Source: Nemertoderma westbladi (taxonomy: Eukaryota > Xenacoelomorpha > Nemertodermatida > Nemertodermatidae). Taken from it: a stretch of 64,000 nt of DNA. Below, piece by piece: positions 11,136 to 22,844 of this stretch; position 1 is the stretch's first letter, and each line of letters starts with the position of its first letter. The notes under the pieces are model-generated. The model was not told where the DNA came from. It did no database searches and saw nothing but the letters and a program-made list of their open reading frames with translations. The position numbers and the translations under genes were made by a program. The stretch is taken from NCBI GenBank assembly GCA_032718475.1, contig JAUCBJ010001424.1:16465-80464 (forward strand), in the 5' to 3' direction.

Positions 11136-12384
11136 CATTTGAAGTGTTATTACACTTATTACACTTGCATCGTTCTTGTTCATAATTGTGGTTGACTAAC
11201 ACAGATTGATGTATTCCGAAAACACCAGTATGTGATCCAACCTTTTTTTGCAGATTGATTCCGAGAACACCAGTATGTGATCCAACCTTTTTTTGCAGAT
11301 TCAGTGTTGACTGCACGAATTGAAGAGCTGTGTTCAAATATCCCATATGGGCCGGGGTGCTCTTAATCCTTTTTCGATTCTAGTTTAGACATGTATCAGA
11401 TATCTCGATAAATTATTATCAATTATTAAAATAACATCAAATTATGTAAAACCTCGTATTTAATGAAATGGTAACAGAAAAAATGCAGACACAATCCGAT
11501 ATCCTATACAAAAAATATATAATGGAATAGCAATATAAGTATCTAGTGGTGAAGTAGAACAGCTGCAGTCATGTATTAAAGTCCACACTTTTTAACAGGA
11601 CACTATAGTTTATAGTGCCTATTTTTAGTTCAGTATAAATCATATGCCCACAGTTTGCAATAATAGATTACTATAGCAGATTACCTATAGTGAGGCACAT
11701 TGTAAAGACCTACTTGCTATTTCTACATATGCAATATGTAGCAAGGAATTCACTAAAAGAATGGTATAAATAAATATGGTATAAATTAGTCTAGTTCCCT
11801 TTTATTCCTGTGCGGTGCATTTAGACGGAGAGAAAGCAGCCTCAATATAAGATTATAAAAAGAACAATTGGGTTGATGCGCGAAAAATTGTTGGGCTAGA
11901 AACAATCGAATAAGGGGTAACAAGGTGCCCTGAAATATGCTCACTAAACGTTTGTATTGTAGTTCGTTGGTTGTGATTCGTTTTCATGCTGATACATTTT
12001 GGTTGGAAATGCTACAGGCATAGAATGTTTTTAATTTATCATTAGTGTGACAAGTTGGGTTTAAAATACAGCATTATAGATAGGTTACAAAATAATTGGT
12101 TTGGATCTAAACTTTGGAGCAGACCTTCAATAGTTGATATGAAAAATTATAAAATAAATTACATTAATTGTGTTTAGTTTTAATTTTTCGAATGAGTGAC
12201 AGTTTAGTTCTAAAGAGAGCTCTAAATTACGGATTATTATCTCTTATCTGAAAGGAATAATAATGATATGATAAATGCAAGCAAAGTGTTACAGTGACAA
12301 ATACTTCCCCCATACCATATTAAGTATATGATATCTCGGGGGGTGATAATAATTGACTTTCTTATGCATAGCAAATTCGATTTT

Positions 12385-12635
12385 TAACTGTACGATGGTT
12401 CCATCACATTTGTGTATACTGCTGATACAGATCAATTCGAAGTCGTATGGAGAGTTCTGCAGGCACCATTCTTATTCGTAATTGTGGTTGATTATGTTCT
12501 ACGCATATCCTTAGACCATCTTAATTAAGATTGGGTGATGGTATCACCCCCTACTGGCACAAGAAGTAGAGGAAATCCAGAAAGTACCTTACTGATCTAG
12601 ACTTTGCTGAATCACTAGAAGGAGCCTAAAGGCTC
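12385..12635 (+). pseudogene. Diverged LINE RT palm/thumb fragment, copy 2
   Basis: Same fragment as at 6885-7130, carried by the second duplication unit, with a 9-bp deletion near 12425. It is not an independent insertion. Confidence 0.6.
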
Positions 12636-13569
12636 CACTGCTCATTGGAGCAGGTTGCTTCTTTGGGATGTTCGAACGAACATAGAGTAGATAGCGATAC
12701 CATACAGTTGTAAATAGTACTGTGGGTGTAAAGAATCGAAATGCCAAGTTATCAAAATAACGCGACAAGAAAACGATAAGAACTTATATTTTGTAATAAT
12801 ATCTGTTAACGTACTCATTATTAAATTGACATCAATCAAAAAGTATCTCCAACCATAATGGCCCTTCTGCTACCGCTCAACCTTTCTGTCACTCTGTTAA
12901 AGAAAGCATACAAATTTTAGTGATACGTTTATACATGACACGCTGTATCTCAATTGCCTCTAAAATGAGGTGCTTTCTCTGGACAGTTTCATGGACGAAA
13001 ACCTACCGTTTTGGTACTTTGTTAGATTTGACATTACAATTAGAAATGTGAAAGGAATGCTATCAGAAGTCATCAGTAAACTTCCGAAAATGTGAGATAT
13101 GGATGTGACATTCATGGTGTGGATGTGAACCCGACACTGGAAACCACAAAGGGCCTCCTTTAACATCACACTAAAGTACAAACTTTCAGAATCAGAATGT
13201 GTGGTACCTGCTATGACAAAATACAACATCATAGCGTATGTCAAAAATTATCTAACAGGATCCAAAATTTCATTTTCCGAATCGCTCATATGATAACGAT
13301 ACTGTTGTAACCGTTGTCTTCTACGCAGGCACTTGCTTCAGGGTTAACAAAAATCAATAACACCCCGACCAAAGAACGTGGGACGTGTAGTCCTTTTAAT
13401 TGGAGCCACTGGCACATATTGTTGATTCAGAATCTTTGATTTTATTAACTATGTAGTTTATTACATCAACAATGTCGAAATTGTATTTTCTCCATCGTAA
13501 TCCCAAATGGTTAGCAACTGGTTAGGAATTATGCTTTGTTGGGATTTCCCTCCATCAAGTCTACATCTA

Positions 13570-13840
13570 ATATCGTGCATACATATAGTTATGTCGCTCA
13601 CACATATACTGATGTCTTGCATACATATACTTATCATGTCCTGTATACATATATTCATGTCATGCACAGATATAGTTATGTCACTCACACATATACTCAT
13701 GTCATGCACACATACACATGTTGCGCACACATATACTCATGTTGTGCATAAATATACATGTCACACACACATATGCTCATATCATGCATACACAATATAT
13801 ACATGCTAATGTCGTGCACACATACACCCATGTAGTACAT
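13570..13840. repeat. Degenerate CA/TA-rich minisatellite, copy 2
   Basis: Second copy of the array at 8085-8350, nearly identical except for an added AT near 13771. Frames across it are repeat artefacts. Confidence 0.75.
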
Positions 13841-14098
13841 AACTTCAGGGATAATGACTGGAGAAAGGGTCTAATGCCATGGTTAACAAAGACAGTTTCT
13901 ATTTATATGGTCATTTCATCTTCACGGACGTCTTCAGTAAATAAATTAAAATAAATGATACAACAATAAAACACATCCATAATCTTACTTGAAATCTCTT
14001 GTTGCTTGTTATTATTGTGTATTATTGATATATTATTGTATTGTGCCTGTATATTTTTGTATTGTGCCATTGTGCCTTGATTGTTCTTGACGTTTTGA

Positions 14099-14395
14099 TT
14101 GTCCATTCATTTACTTTATTCACCGAGAATGGGTAAACATAGACGAGTGTATACGTGTACCTATTGCCATGGGCAATCCTCACCGAAGTGGCTTAAAGTG
14201 TCATCGTGTCCGCTTCGGCGTGAGCACGAGGAGATGCTTGAACTGGAGGTCCTTCTCCATGCCTATCAGATGCCGACGCGATCACCACCACGTATGACCA
14301 CCCCGCCGACACCATCAACACTGGTGACGGTTGGATGCCAGACTCCTGAAGTGGCGAAGGCATGCCATATTCCCGATATGACGGTCAGAACGTGA
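14099..14395 (+). CDS. Small hypothetical protein, Cys-containing
   Basis: A 98-codon frame begins 28 bp past the end of the duplication, with an internal Met at 14129. It is richer in GC than its surroundings and contains a CTYC pair followed by another Cys, His and acidic-basic residues (SCPLRREHEEM), then a Pro/Thr-rich tail. A CxxC plus C/H arrangement could bind zinc. I do not recognise the family. The change of base composition right at the duplication edge makes it worth noting, but chance is possible. Confidence 0.2.
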   Translation: MSIHLLYSPRMGKHRRVYTCTYCHGQSSPKWLKVSSCPLRREHEEMLELEVLLHAYQMPTRSPPRMTTPPTPSTLVTVGCQTPEVAKACHIPDMTVRT

Positions 14396-14568
14396 ATTTC
14401 TAATCATGATCGAGCGCAGAAAATCAGATGAATTACAGGACATTTCTATTTTTGTAATATAATGTATATTGATTAACATACTGTGTTTACTTGTTCTAAT
14501 CTGCTCGCAGTTATATTATAGATATACAGTATATGGGAGGCCCTCAGCTCAATTTCCCAATCACTTCA

Positions 14569-14590
14569 CCCCCCCCCCCCCCCCCCCCCC
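14569..14590. repeat. 22-bp poly(C) run
   Basis: An uninterrupted run of C in otherwise AT-rich DNA. It is the longest of five such G/C homopolymers in the window. Confidence 0.9.
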
Positions 14591-15193
14591 ATCTTGAAGT
14601 ATAGCGTAACTTCAGAGCGAACCGCATTACGTTGTGAGAGTATGGAGGTCGACCCTTCTTATCGAAGTGCTGATAATGGTTAACTTCATCGAACACAGTA
14701 GAGTTGTTGTTCTGGGCCGTGTTTCGAAGATAAACCACCAGGTTATTGAGCTGAGTGGTGTTATTCAATATGCAGTGGTGATTGGTTGCCAACCAAAGCC
14801 ATTTCGGGAGAGGAACTGGCCGATGAGTTAGTTCAAGTTTAACTCGTAAATCTGCCGATATTCGTATCTCTCCACCCAACCGAGGCATATCGCCACTCAA
14901 ATCCAACTCATAGATCAGAAAGCGATTGGTTGTTTTGTCGAAGACATAGCAGGGGGACAGCAATCCACAGTAATATCATCAAGTGACGAGACTGCAAATT
15001 GTCTGTGGAATTGGGACATCTCATCAGGGTGGTACTCTCGAATTGTGGGTTCACACCGTGGTCGTTTAACCTGGGGAGTCATGGAGGACAGAGTCCCAGC
15101 AACTGCGATGGTTGGTATGGGAGACATGGACCAATCCAATTTCACGTTTCCAGCTCCAGATGTTGTTATGTAATCATCCTCAAAATGGTCCAT
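14591..15193 (-). pseudogene. Protein-coding remnant of unknown family, 3' part
   Basis: Two overlapping minus-strand frames look coding. One starts at 15193 (MDHFEDDYITTSGAGNVKLD) and the other runs 14963-14591 (CYVFDKTTNRFLIYELDLSG, then VPLPKWLWLATNHH). They need one frameshift near 14940 to join. They continue in the same direction after the frames at 15226-17111 and have similar composition, so they may be the end of that gene. No named domain is recognised. Confidence 0.35.
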
Positions 15194-15225
15194 GAATCAA
15201 TAAAGGTCAATAAATGGACCAAGTA

Positions 15226-17111
15226 TTATTGAAATAGCATTTTATAAGTTACATCATCCTGGTGCTCAACATACTGATATAGTCCAGACACACTTATAGC
15301 TTGATTGGCTACACTATTCTTAACATAGGTTGTTAAGATTTCCATGAGGATGGCATCAAATATTTGGAAATATTCATCCATAGTCTTATGATGGTCGCTC
15401 CCACGTTTGGCAAATGCAAGTGCTGCAGGTGACTTATACCCCAAAAGCTTACAGAGTTCTTCAAAAAAGATGTTCCATGAGAATTGACGCAATAGCCTAT
15501 GAGAATTCATCTCATAATGTCCAATTGCCACTATGGGAACAAGCCAGGGGTACAACTCAGTGTTGGAATGAATTAAACGGGCTATAAGAATGTAAATAAG
15601 TCCATCAACACAACAAGCAGTCCAACTACGATCCCCCATATCTGACTTAACAACTGCAAGGACATCAGCATCAGGATTGATTGGTAACTGTTTGGGTTTG
15701 TCATAACTGGTGGTCTTATGGAGTCCTCAGTAACCGTAGACATATTACATTCAATGGATCCCCTTAGTCTATCAGCCAAGTAATCCATTAAGAAGAAATT
15801 GCCTTCTTTAAACTGCTATGAAGATATAGACAATGTTTTAGTACAGTTAGTGCACTTTCTTCGAGTTTTTTCAAAGGTTAGATTACAATGTTACATACTT
15901 TCTGGGCAGTAAAAGAATAAGACAATACATTTTCATCTATATAGTCGACCCCACCATGACTCGAATTCTCACCAGCTACCTTGTCCAAATAAGTTTGTAC
16001 TATGTTATCACGGGCTTTGTCAAGGACAATTTTCAAGTTATCATCCGTTTCAGCTAATTTAGTATATGGAATAACAGTATTCCGCCATTCAAGTGGTGCC
16101 ATTGCTGGATCTCGTTGCAAGTTCAGTGATGCATCTATGGTCAGTATAAATCGATTGCATGTAACACTTGCACCCTTTCCAGAGCCCAATCGTGAATGAT
16201 AAGTTTTAGAAATTACCTGGGAATTATCAAAGTGTTCCACATAATCACTATTTATTACTTTGGGGTGCTTCATAGCTAGTGTATTTATAACTCTACGAAT
16301 TGTAGAATAACTGCCACATGGATTCCCAAAAGCATTCAGTTTACAGTTAACAAAACTGTTTGGGACACAATAAGATATTAATGCAGATGGAAGTTGATGC
16401 TCAGATACATATCTTGAATTAGAAATATACAACATTTGTGACAAAATATTACAAAAAGCTTTATGCTTTAATGGTGATGGATTTGATGGATAGTTAGTAA
16501 GCACTTTAATAAATGTTAACAACTCAGAACAGTTTGTTTTTATCTCTTGTTCTTCTAGCTCACAACCATTCATCATCCTTTGAACAGAGAAGTCTTGTTC
16601 TTTACAAAGGGTTTTTGAAGCGATTTTTAGTCCTGTCCGGTCCGTACGTTTTCTGTGAGAGAGTGGGAAATTCTATTTTTTTCACCTTCGGATAACATGT
16701 CCCTGTCCAGAAGACTGCAAACATACTCTACCATCATCAACTGATAGGTTTGTCAGAGGCAGCTGTAGAAGTTGGCTCAGAAGAATCTGCAGAAGTCTTG
16801 GAGTGAGGGTTGTATAAGGTTGGTAAATCATCAATGCCAGAACGTAGATTTCTTAGGAAGTCAGCTTGGGAAATACAACGTGTACATATTTGATCACGGC
16901 GTCGAGTTGTTTTGCTAATTAAATTCCATTGAAACAAGCATTCAATATTAGTTTTGGAAACGCATTTTGAACTAGAAATATTCAATAGTTTGTAATCAAC
17001 ATCTTCCCATTTATTGTAGCAATAATCATGGATTTTACACTGGCAACCCACAACAGTAAATTTGCCTTTAGCGTGGCTTTGAATATCCATTAGTAAATTA
17101 TAAATACTCAA
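15226..17111 (-). pseudogene. Large broken gene of unrecognised invertebrate repeat family
   Basis: A chain of minus-strand frames (17111-16737, 16576-15878, 15788-15640, 15639-15226) reads as one protein with a few breaks. The N-terminal part has CQCKIHDYC and ICTRC cysteine pairs that could bind zinc. The middle has GKGASVTCNRFILTIDASLN. The end has MGDRSWTACCVDGLIYILIA and FAKRGSDHHKTMDEYF. A good intron is visible: donor AAA/GTATGT near 15895 and acceptor TCTTCATAG near 15824. The GDRSW and GSDHHK blocks resemble a multicopy protein of invertebrate genomes that I cannot name. Frameshifts near 15700 and 16690 suggest decay. Confidence 0.4.
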
Positions 17112-17328
17112 AATAATAAATTATACCAGTACAATCCAGCTGCTTAAAATTGCTGTTAAAAATCTAATTCTGGTCTGCCTAAGTCAAGCCAACTCAAGTC
17201 TTCAGAACCTCAGTCAGATATTCAGATTCAGGTTGGATGATTAGGCAGATGGCTAAACTCACACTCACACAGCCTACTGAACAATTAGTTACTGGTATAT
17301 CTCAGTAAAAAAAAACCCTACATGGATT

Positions 17329-17339
17329 GGATTCGAACC
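17329..17339 (-). other. Isolated B-box-like motif
   Basis: The reverse complement is GGTTCGAATCC, a perfect RNA polymerase III B-box. No A-box was found at the right distance, so it may be a SINE scrap or chance. Confidence 0.25.
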
Positions 17340-17605
17340 CACAACCCATACATGGATTAAACTCAAACTCCAAATTTGGATATTTTGCATTGTTATTATT
17401 ATTTAATCAATTTCATTCTTTAAAAATGTTATATTTTGATATATTATAAATATAATTTCAGTAACATGAATAAATCTCTAAATATTTTAATCATAAATGC
17501 CAAATATGTGCAAAATACTCAAAATTTGGAGGAAATTGCAAATTTGCTGTAAACTGTCCAAATTTGGATGATATTCAAATTAGGCTAGAACACAGACTGA
17601 TAGTT

Positions 17606-18184
17606 GCAGATGATGCCTTTCCGTTGAAAGAAAATATTATGAAGCCCTATAGTAACAGATTAATGTTAACTGATGAGCATCACATATTTAACTATAAGGC
17701 TGAGCAGAGCCCGGAGAACATCTGAAAACGCATTCGGCATATGGGTGTTGACCCAGATGTACTGATTACATATCAGTTTCTTTATTGTAAATATTTATTG
17801 TTAACCTGTGCTTCAATCTTAATTAATTAATTTCTGATCATTTATGCTTCGCCTGATTTTATATTTTATTAATGGAATAATAAATTGTTTATATTCGATA
17901 TAAAAAAAAAATTCGGCATAATGGCAGCTCGATTTCAAGTATTTCAGAGTAAAATACTCCTCCGCCCAGATAAGACAGAAAAAATAATATGGTGTTGTTG
18001 TGTATTACACAACTTGCTGCGTGAGAAGGTTATTGCGTACATACCTTCTAACATCGAGTCGGATAGTAGCCATACCCTCGAAGAACCAGGTGGCAGAGAG
18101 CATGAGAGTAACTTACAAAGTTTAGTTTGTCAAGGGGGAAATCGTAACTCAGACTCTGCACAAAATATCAGAGACAAACTTTGA
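17606..18184 (+). pseudogene. PIF/Harbinger transposase, C-terminal remnant
   Basis: The frame gives ADDAFPLKENIMKPYSNRL, then in another phase LSRARRTSENAFGI, and after an interruption FGIMAARFQVFQSKILL followed by CCVLHNLLREK. These are the conserved end blocks of Harbinger (DDE_Tnp_4) transposases, including the GDDAFP-type aspartate and the RARR..ENAFGI..R block with the final acidic residue. It is missing everything before ADDAFP, has a one-base loss near 17698, and is split by a 169-bp insertion. The MADF-like gene on the opposite strand faces it, as in many Harbinger elements that carry a second DNA-binding protein. Confidence 0.85.
17742..17910 (+). mobile_element. 169-bp retro-insertion with 10-bp target duplication
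   Basis: The Harbinger coding sequence breaks at ENAFGI. The 10 bp ATTCGGCATA is present at 17732-17741 and again at 17911-17920, with the insertion between. The inserted DNA ends in nine A residues just before the second copy, and an AATAAA-like hexamer lies near 17876-17884. Direct repeats plus an A tail are the signature of target-primed reverse transcription, so this is a short retrocopy: a 5'-truncated LINE, a SINE or an mRNA end. Its source is not recognised. Confidence 0.8.
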
Positions 18185-19224
18185 CACTATTTTAGTGGAC
18201 CTGGTAGAGTTTCATGGCAAAATACAGTAAAGTACACATTTTAATTAAATAATCATACATTAAAGTTATCAAATAAATTTCACCTAAATTTCTCAATACT
18301 CAATATGTAACTATTTCTTAGAACTATAAGGACATGTATGTCTTTGGCGATGTCTGTGCACTATATGTAAATTCTGATTGTTGTTGATATTGTTGTTGAT
18401 ATGCCTGAGGTGATGGATAGTATGGTTGTTGTGTTTCGATAGACATTCCTAGGCGGCGGTTATTCTGTGCCAAGTAGAGAATTTCTTGAATACGGAACTT
18501 TGCCAGACTGCGTTGTTGTTCTGGAATCCTTTGCAGCGCGAGTGTTACATACTCTACATACGCCTTGTTGGCTGTGGTTCCCTCACTCTCTTGGTTACAT
18601 TTCGTTTGACTACATGCGCGCATCACTCCCATAGCCTCTTTCAGTAGCTCTCTCTCCTGCTCTTTAATCCTCTGTTTCTGTCTCAATTGACTCCTAAGTT
18701 TTTCGTTCCGCCCCACTGCAAGAAATATCCGTGCACGTTTTCTTTCTGCCTTTGCCAACAATGCAATCACCTTCTCCTCTTTTTCCGTCTACGTTAGAAA
18801 TATGTTTTCCATCGTTGCCCACCACACTCTCCTTCAAATTTTCACTACGCACTGTCGTATCACACACTGTGACATTTTCCTCAATTTTTTCATCACTTTC
18901 TTTGTCCGTACCCTCGCTTCCATTGGTCGGGATATCATCTTCAAATGAAACAAATGAAGAGTCATGTAAGTTGCTTGAGGAAACGGATTTCAATCCATCA
19001 ATTTTGTCTGTAAAAGACAGTGTTGGAAAAGCTTCCAAATGGTTTATATATATCATCAGGCCCTGCACCACTTTTCATGGATTTTGTTACTTTGGCCTTT
19101 AACCTTCTGTAGGTGTGTGTCCCTTAGTTGTTTCCATTTGCGTTTCGTAAAAGCCACTATAAAAATATATATACCAGGAACTTGAGTTTAAATTAATACA
19201 AATTTTAAGTTTTTAATAGATAAA

Positions 19225-19355
19225 AATTAATATTGTAAAAAATAATTAATATTGTAAAAAATAATTAATATTGTAAAAAATAATTAATATTGTAAAAAAT
19301 AATTAATATTGTAAAAAATAATTAATATTGTAAAAAATAATTAATATTTTGAATT
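19225..19355. repeat. 19-bp tandem repeat in MADF intron
   Basis: About seven near-perfect copies of a 19-bp AT-only unit apart from one G (TAATTAATATTGTAAAAAA) lie in the 405-bp intron. Near identity suggests recent slippage. Confidence 0.9.
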
Positions 19356-19404
19356 AATATGAATTAATATTCAATATTTTTCGTCATTAAAATATATTCT
19401 GCAC

Positions 19405-19500
19405 TCAGTTTAGGCCTAATTCAGAAATTTGAAATGGTTTCACAAATTTTTTAAATTTCAAAAAATACTACAGTAGCTAGTAAAAAAAAAACACTAGAAA
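19405..19500. repeat. Dispersed repeat copy in MADF intron
   Basis: Matches 3205-3300 and 8950-9040 at about 80-85% by eye, including the TTTAGGCCTAATTC start and the poly(A)-CACTAG end. This independent copy shows that the sequence is interspersed and not just part of the segmental duplication. Confidence 0.6.
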
Positions 19501-20094
19501 AAATTTATCTAAAAAATTAGATTTTTTTAAATATCAGCTAGACAACTTACGTACAGCTCACCTGTTTCATGACAACTAGCTGCTACATTTTCCCATGCCC
19601 TCTTCACAACACCTTTCATTTTATACTCTGCCAGACTGGAATTCCATAGACAAGGCTGTGATTTCATGTTCTCAATTAGCATTGAAATCATAATATTTTC
19701 ACCACTTTCGATTTCCTGATCCATGTTGATAAAATACTGTAGGCCTAGTATAGTAAACACAGCAAAAATATCAACTAGAAATGTACCGAAATGCTCTTTG
19801 TCTATAAAAATGGGATGAAGTGATTGTTTTGTTTATCCTGAGCGTCTAGCAACGCAGCACAATCTCGAATATAGTTTCCATGGCATCATATGATCGCCGT
19901 GCCTGACACCCCACCCCGACCATTATTTGCAATTAGGTAGTACAAATAGAAAGTTTTGCTAAAAACACACACTAGTGCCTAATTGCATATAAATTACAAC
20001 ATTTCTGCAGTTGTTTGTGCCGAGTAAAAAAAAATCACGAAATGCCCCCAGTCTTTCCTTTTTTCATGTGATAAGATCCAATCTTTATCATGGT

Positions 20095-20430
20095 GAAAAA
20101 CACAAGCCTCTCACTGCCGACGCTCGCCACTCAAAAAATTGAGCAAGTTATAAAAGGGCAGTGGGCTGCAGCGGCGAGCTGCAGTGGCCATTTGTGGTGT
20201 ATCATCACCCATAGAGAATAATGTGTTTTATTTTGAAGCGGCGGCTGCCCGCAGCGGCCGCTGGGGAATTATACTGTAGAGAAAGTTTTTAAAAAAGCAG
20301 TGGCCTGTAGTGGCGAGCTGCAGCGGCCATTTGTGGTGTATCATCACTCATAGAGAATACCGTGTTCTATTTCTAAAAAGTGGCCACTCACTGTGGCCGC
20401 TCGCCGCTGCCGCTCCTGTGGTGTATCATG
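20095..20430. repeat. GC-rich internally repeated element, possible non-autonomous DNA transposon
   Basis: The block GCGAGCTGCAGYGGCCATTT with TGTGGTGTATCATCA occurs twice (about 20174-20212 and 20307-20345), and TGTGGTGTATCATGG occurs once more at the right end (20418). CTCGCCGCTGCC near 20399 is the inverse of the GGCGAGC core. Short inverted GCGGC/GCCGC blocks could form stems. This stands out from the AT-rich surroundings. A MITE-like element is a reasonable guess; no target duplication was found. Confidence 0.45.
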
Positions 20431-20559
20431 GCCTTTACCCCTTTCGGCGGACGAAAAGTCCTGTATTTTCTAATTAAATAAATTGGAGATGAGCTGTTGC
20501 AACTGTAATTAATGAAGTAATGTAAATGGTTTTGTTCAGAAGTGGAAAAACTGAGAAAG

Positions 20560-20660
20560 CCCGTCACCAGGGGTTGAACCAGCGCTATACATTCGTTTCA
20601 GGCTAACAGGCCTTATCAGTAGCGCTAACCAGCTCAGCCACTAGCCCCTGACACTCACTA
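20560..20660 (-). mobile_element. tRNA-like SINE head
   Basis: The reverse complement has TAGTGGCTGAGCTGGTTAGC, a tRNA-like D arm with an A-box, and GGTTCAACCCC, a B-box, about 45 nt later. The ends can pair partly (CAGGGG with CCCCTG), so it could also be a decayed tRNA gene with an enlarged variable region. No clean anticodon arm is seen, so a SINE or tRNA pseudogene is preferred. Confidence 0.4.
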
Positions 20661-22844
20661 TCCCACCTAATCCACTTCTATTGAACGGGCAGTCTTACGT
20701 TGCATGTTGCAAAATCGTTGCATAATATTATAATTTTCTCATAGTATTTTCTAATATATAGGATATATAGTTATTAGTTATTTAATTAGTTAATTAATTA
20801 GTTATTATTATGGTGCAGTTATTTTAGTGTTTATTTGTAGGTAGGGTTCATTTTTGATTGGAGGCTGGTTTCTATTTTGTTATATATATAATACTTCACC
20901 AGTCAGGTTGTACTTTACCATTTTTTTCACCTCTACCATTTTGGTCTTTATACATTCAATAATTTAGATATAATATAAGGGAATAAATAGCACTTCTAGG
21001 AGAAAAATATATTTGAAGGCATAAATACATTAAATGCATACTTCAATGCAATTTCATATTATGTAGATTGAAATAAATTATAATCACACATAACCAAATT
21101 GGGTTAGTGCGAAAGGTGGAAAACAGTTGATAAGATAATGGTAAGTAAGGACTGGACAGGATTAGTTCCCATTGGGTTATGCACAAATTCCAACTTCCAA
21201 TTGCAGTGTTCTCCGGCATTAGCATACATAGGTAGCTAGCTAGATACTGTATTTTATAGTATAACAAGAGAATTAAAGTACTGAGAAAATAGTTGTTTAA
21301 TAAAATGAATAAAAATTTAAAACTGATTTCTTATTTAATTTTGTTTCAATTAGCGATTACTTAAAATTGTAATGGAGGTTAACAAAAATGTTTACAGGTG
21401 GCTGCAATTTTTCAGAAATGTGGTTTTGCAATTTCAGAAGTGGGCTGACAGCAGTAGCATTCATGGAGTACCAGCCATGGGTGGAAAAGATAGTTCACCA
21501 TTAAGAAGGTAAGAGTTGATTTCTAACGTTTATGAATTACAGCAGGTATAATTAGTGGGTGGAGTAATTAGTAATTAGGGGGTGGAGTACCACTTACGTA
21601 TTTTCACTTTTTTGATTTTCCAGATATCGATTTTAATGAGGATTTCAAATCTAAAACGGTTTAGCGAAATTTGTTAGTTATCGAGTTATCCATCTACTTC
21701 GGAAAGACAGTTGAAGTCTGAACTTAAAAAAAAAACTAAAATTTAAACATCTGCTGGAGTGTATATGTAGGTTCGAATTCCATAAAAGTTGGTTTGAAAA
21801 AAAATTTAATAAATATCAAGGCACTAGTTGTAGTATTTCTAGTGAAATATTTAATCACACCGCTTGCAACTATAGGGAGACAAAAATTATTAAATCACTT
21901 TTGTCTACATTCTGGGGTATTGTGTTTCGATATCAGCATAAAAATAATATTCTAACCACATAGAAGATGCCACCATTCTTCAAAAACAATTTAATTCACA
22001 TTTTCTATAACTTGACCATAGGCCTACATATACATGTGGCACAAAATACTTTAAGACGAAAAAGTGGCCAAAAAGAAAAGTTTATCTTACAGCTTTTGAC
22101 TATGATGTAAATATGGAAACTTGGTATTTCCCATGTCTATATTAACTTTGAATGTTAACACACTCGTACCCCTAGATTCGGTAGATGAAGTATTACACAG
22201 AGGTTCATTGAACTGCAATTTCGAGAGGATGGAGCGGAATTTTTATTAAAAACTAAAATTACATCAAATAAAAAGAGTAGTATCATTTCCCTTATCAATC
22301 AACCCTTAACATATTTGACCTCGCCCACTAGTTTCACAATCTATAGTAGGGTGAATGCTGGTAAGTGCGTCATGGTTTAAATGCGGCATATTTAAAAATT
22401 GTACAGTAAATGAGTCGAAAATGTAATATAATTACTTATAAAATCATCGTAATACTATTTCACAAATTGTTACGTAAGAAAACAATTAATGTTAACCCAA
22501 ATGTTACTGAAATATTATGTCTGAAGTAGTATATTCTTATAAATTAAAAGTACAAGATTAATACTCCCATAATGAAACTTGAAGATCTCAGGAACTATTG
22601 GCTAGAATTGTAAGCTATAGACGGCGGTAAATTCAAAATATAAATGTCCTCCAATTGATATTAATGCACTTACCCCAAAGAAATATCATGAAGTGCTATA
22701 TGCTTATATGCATTTGCCCCACAAAATTTACTTATTGTGGCAAGTGCACATTCATAAAAACTGCTCTCCTATCAGGCACCAATGCTTATTCATACACTCA
22801 TTACTTCCAGTATAGGTCTATAGTAACACTGCAGTATTGCAACA

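Larger units (their letters stand above)
8586..14071 (+). repeat. 5.5-kb segmental tandem duplication, unit 2
   Basis: This is the second head-to-tail copy. It starts at the RT motif ATCTTTGTTGACTT directly after the TATTGTGCCATT end of unit 1, and its own end at 14071 is the same tract, followed by different DNA. Relative to unit 1 it keeps a full endonuclease frame, lacks the 121-bp internal duplication, has lost about 130 bp of RT, and carries a premature stop at about 10716. An 18-bp local duplication near 8020 in unit 1 is single here. Confidence 0.9.
18324..19760 (-). pseudogene. MADF/BESS-type protein, two exons, frameshifted
   Basis: Exon 1 (19760-19562; an internal Met at 19724 is the likelier start) encodes LIENMKSQPCLWNSSLAEY and AWENVAASCHETG, the first half of a MADF DNA-binding domain. 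Donor CAG/GTGAGC at 19561 and acceptor TTTTTATAG at 19157 define a 405-bp intron. Exon 2 resumes VAFTKRKWKQLRDTHLQKVK, KSGAGPDDIYK and HLEAFPTLSF, completing MADF. An acidic Ser-rich stretch, a basic helix (18770-18640), a BESS-like segment (RIPEQQRSLAKFRIQEIL) and a Gln/Tyr-rich tail follow. Exon 2 needs about three frame changes (near 19085, 19045 at a TA run, and 18750). It is probably the accessory protein of the facing Harbinger element. Confidence 0.65.
19790..22340. other. AT-rich intergenic stretch with repeats
   Basis: No gene is seen. It contains a GC-rich repeat cluster at 20095-20430 and a tRNA-like repeat at 20560-20660, listed separately; the rest is AT-rich and stop-rich. Confidence 0.5.
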
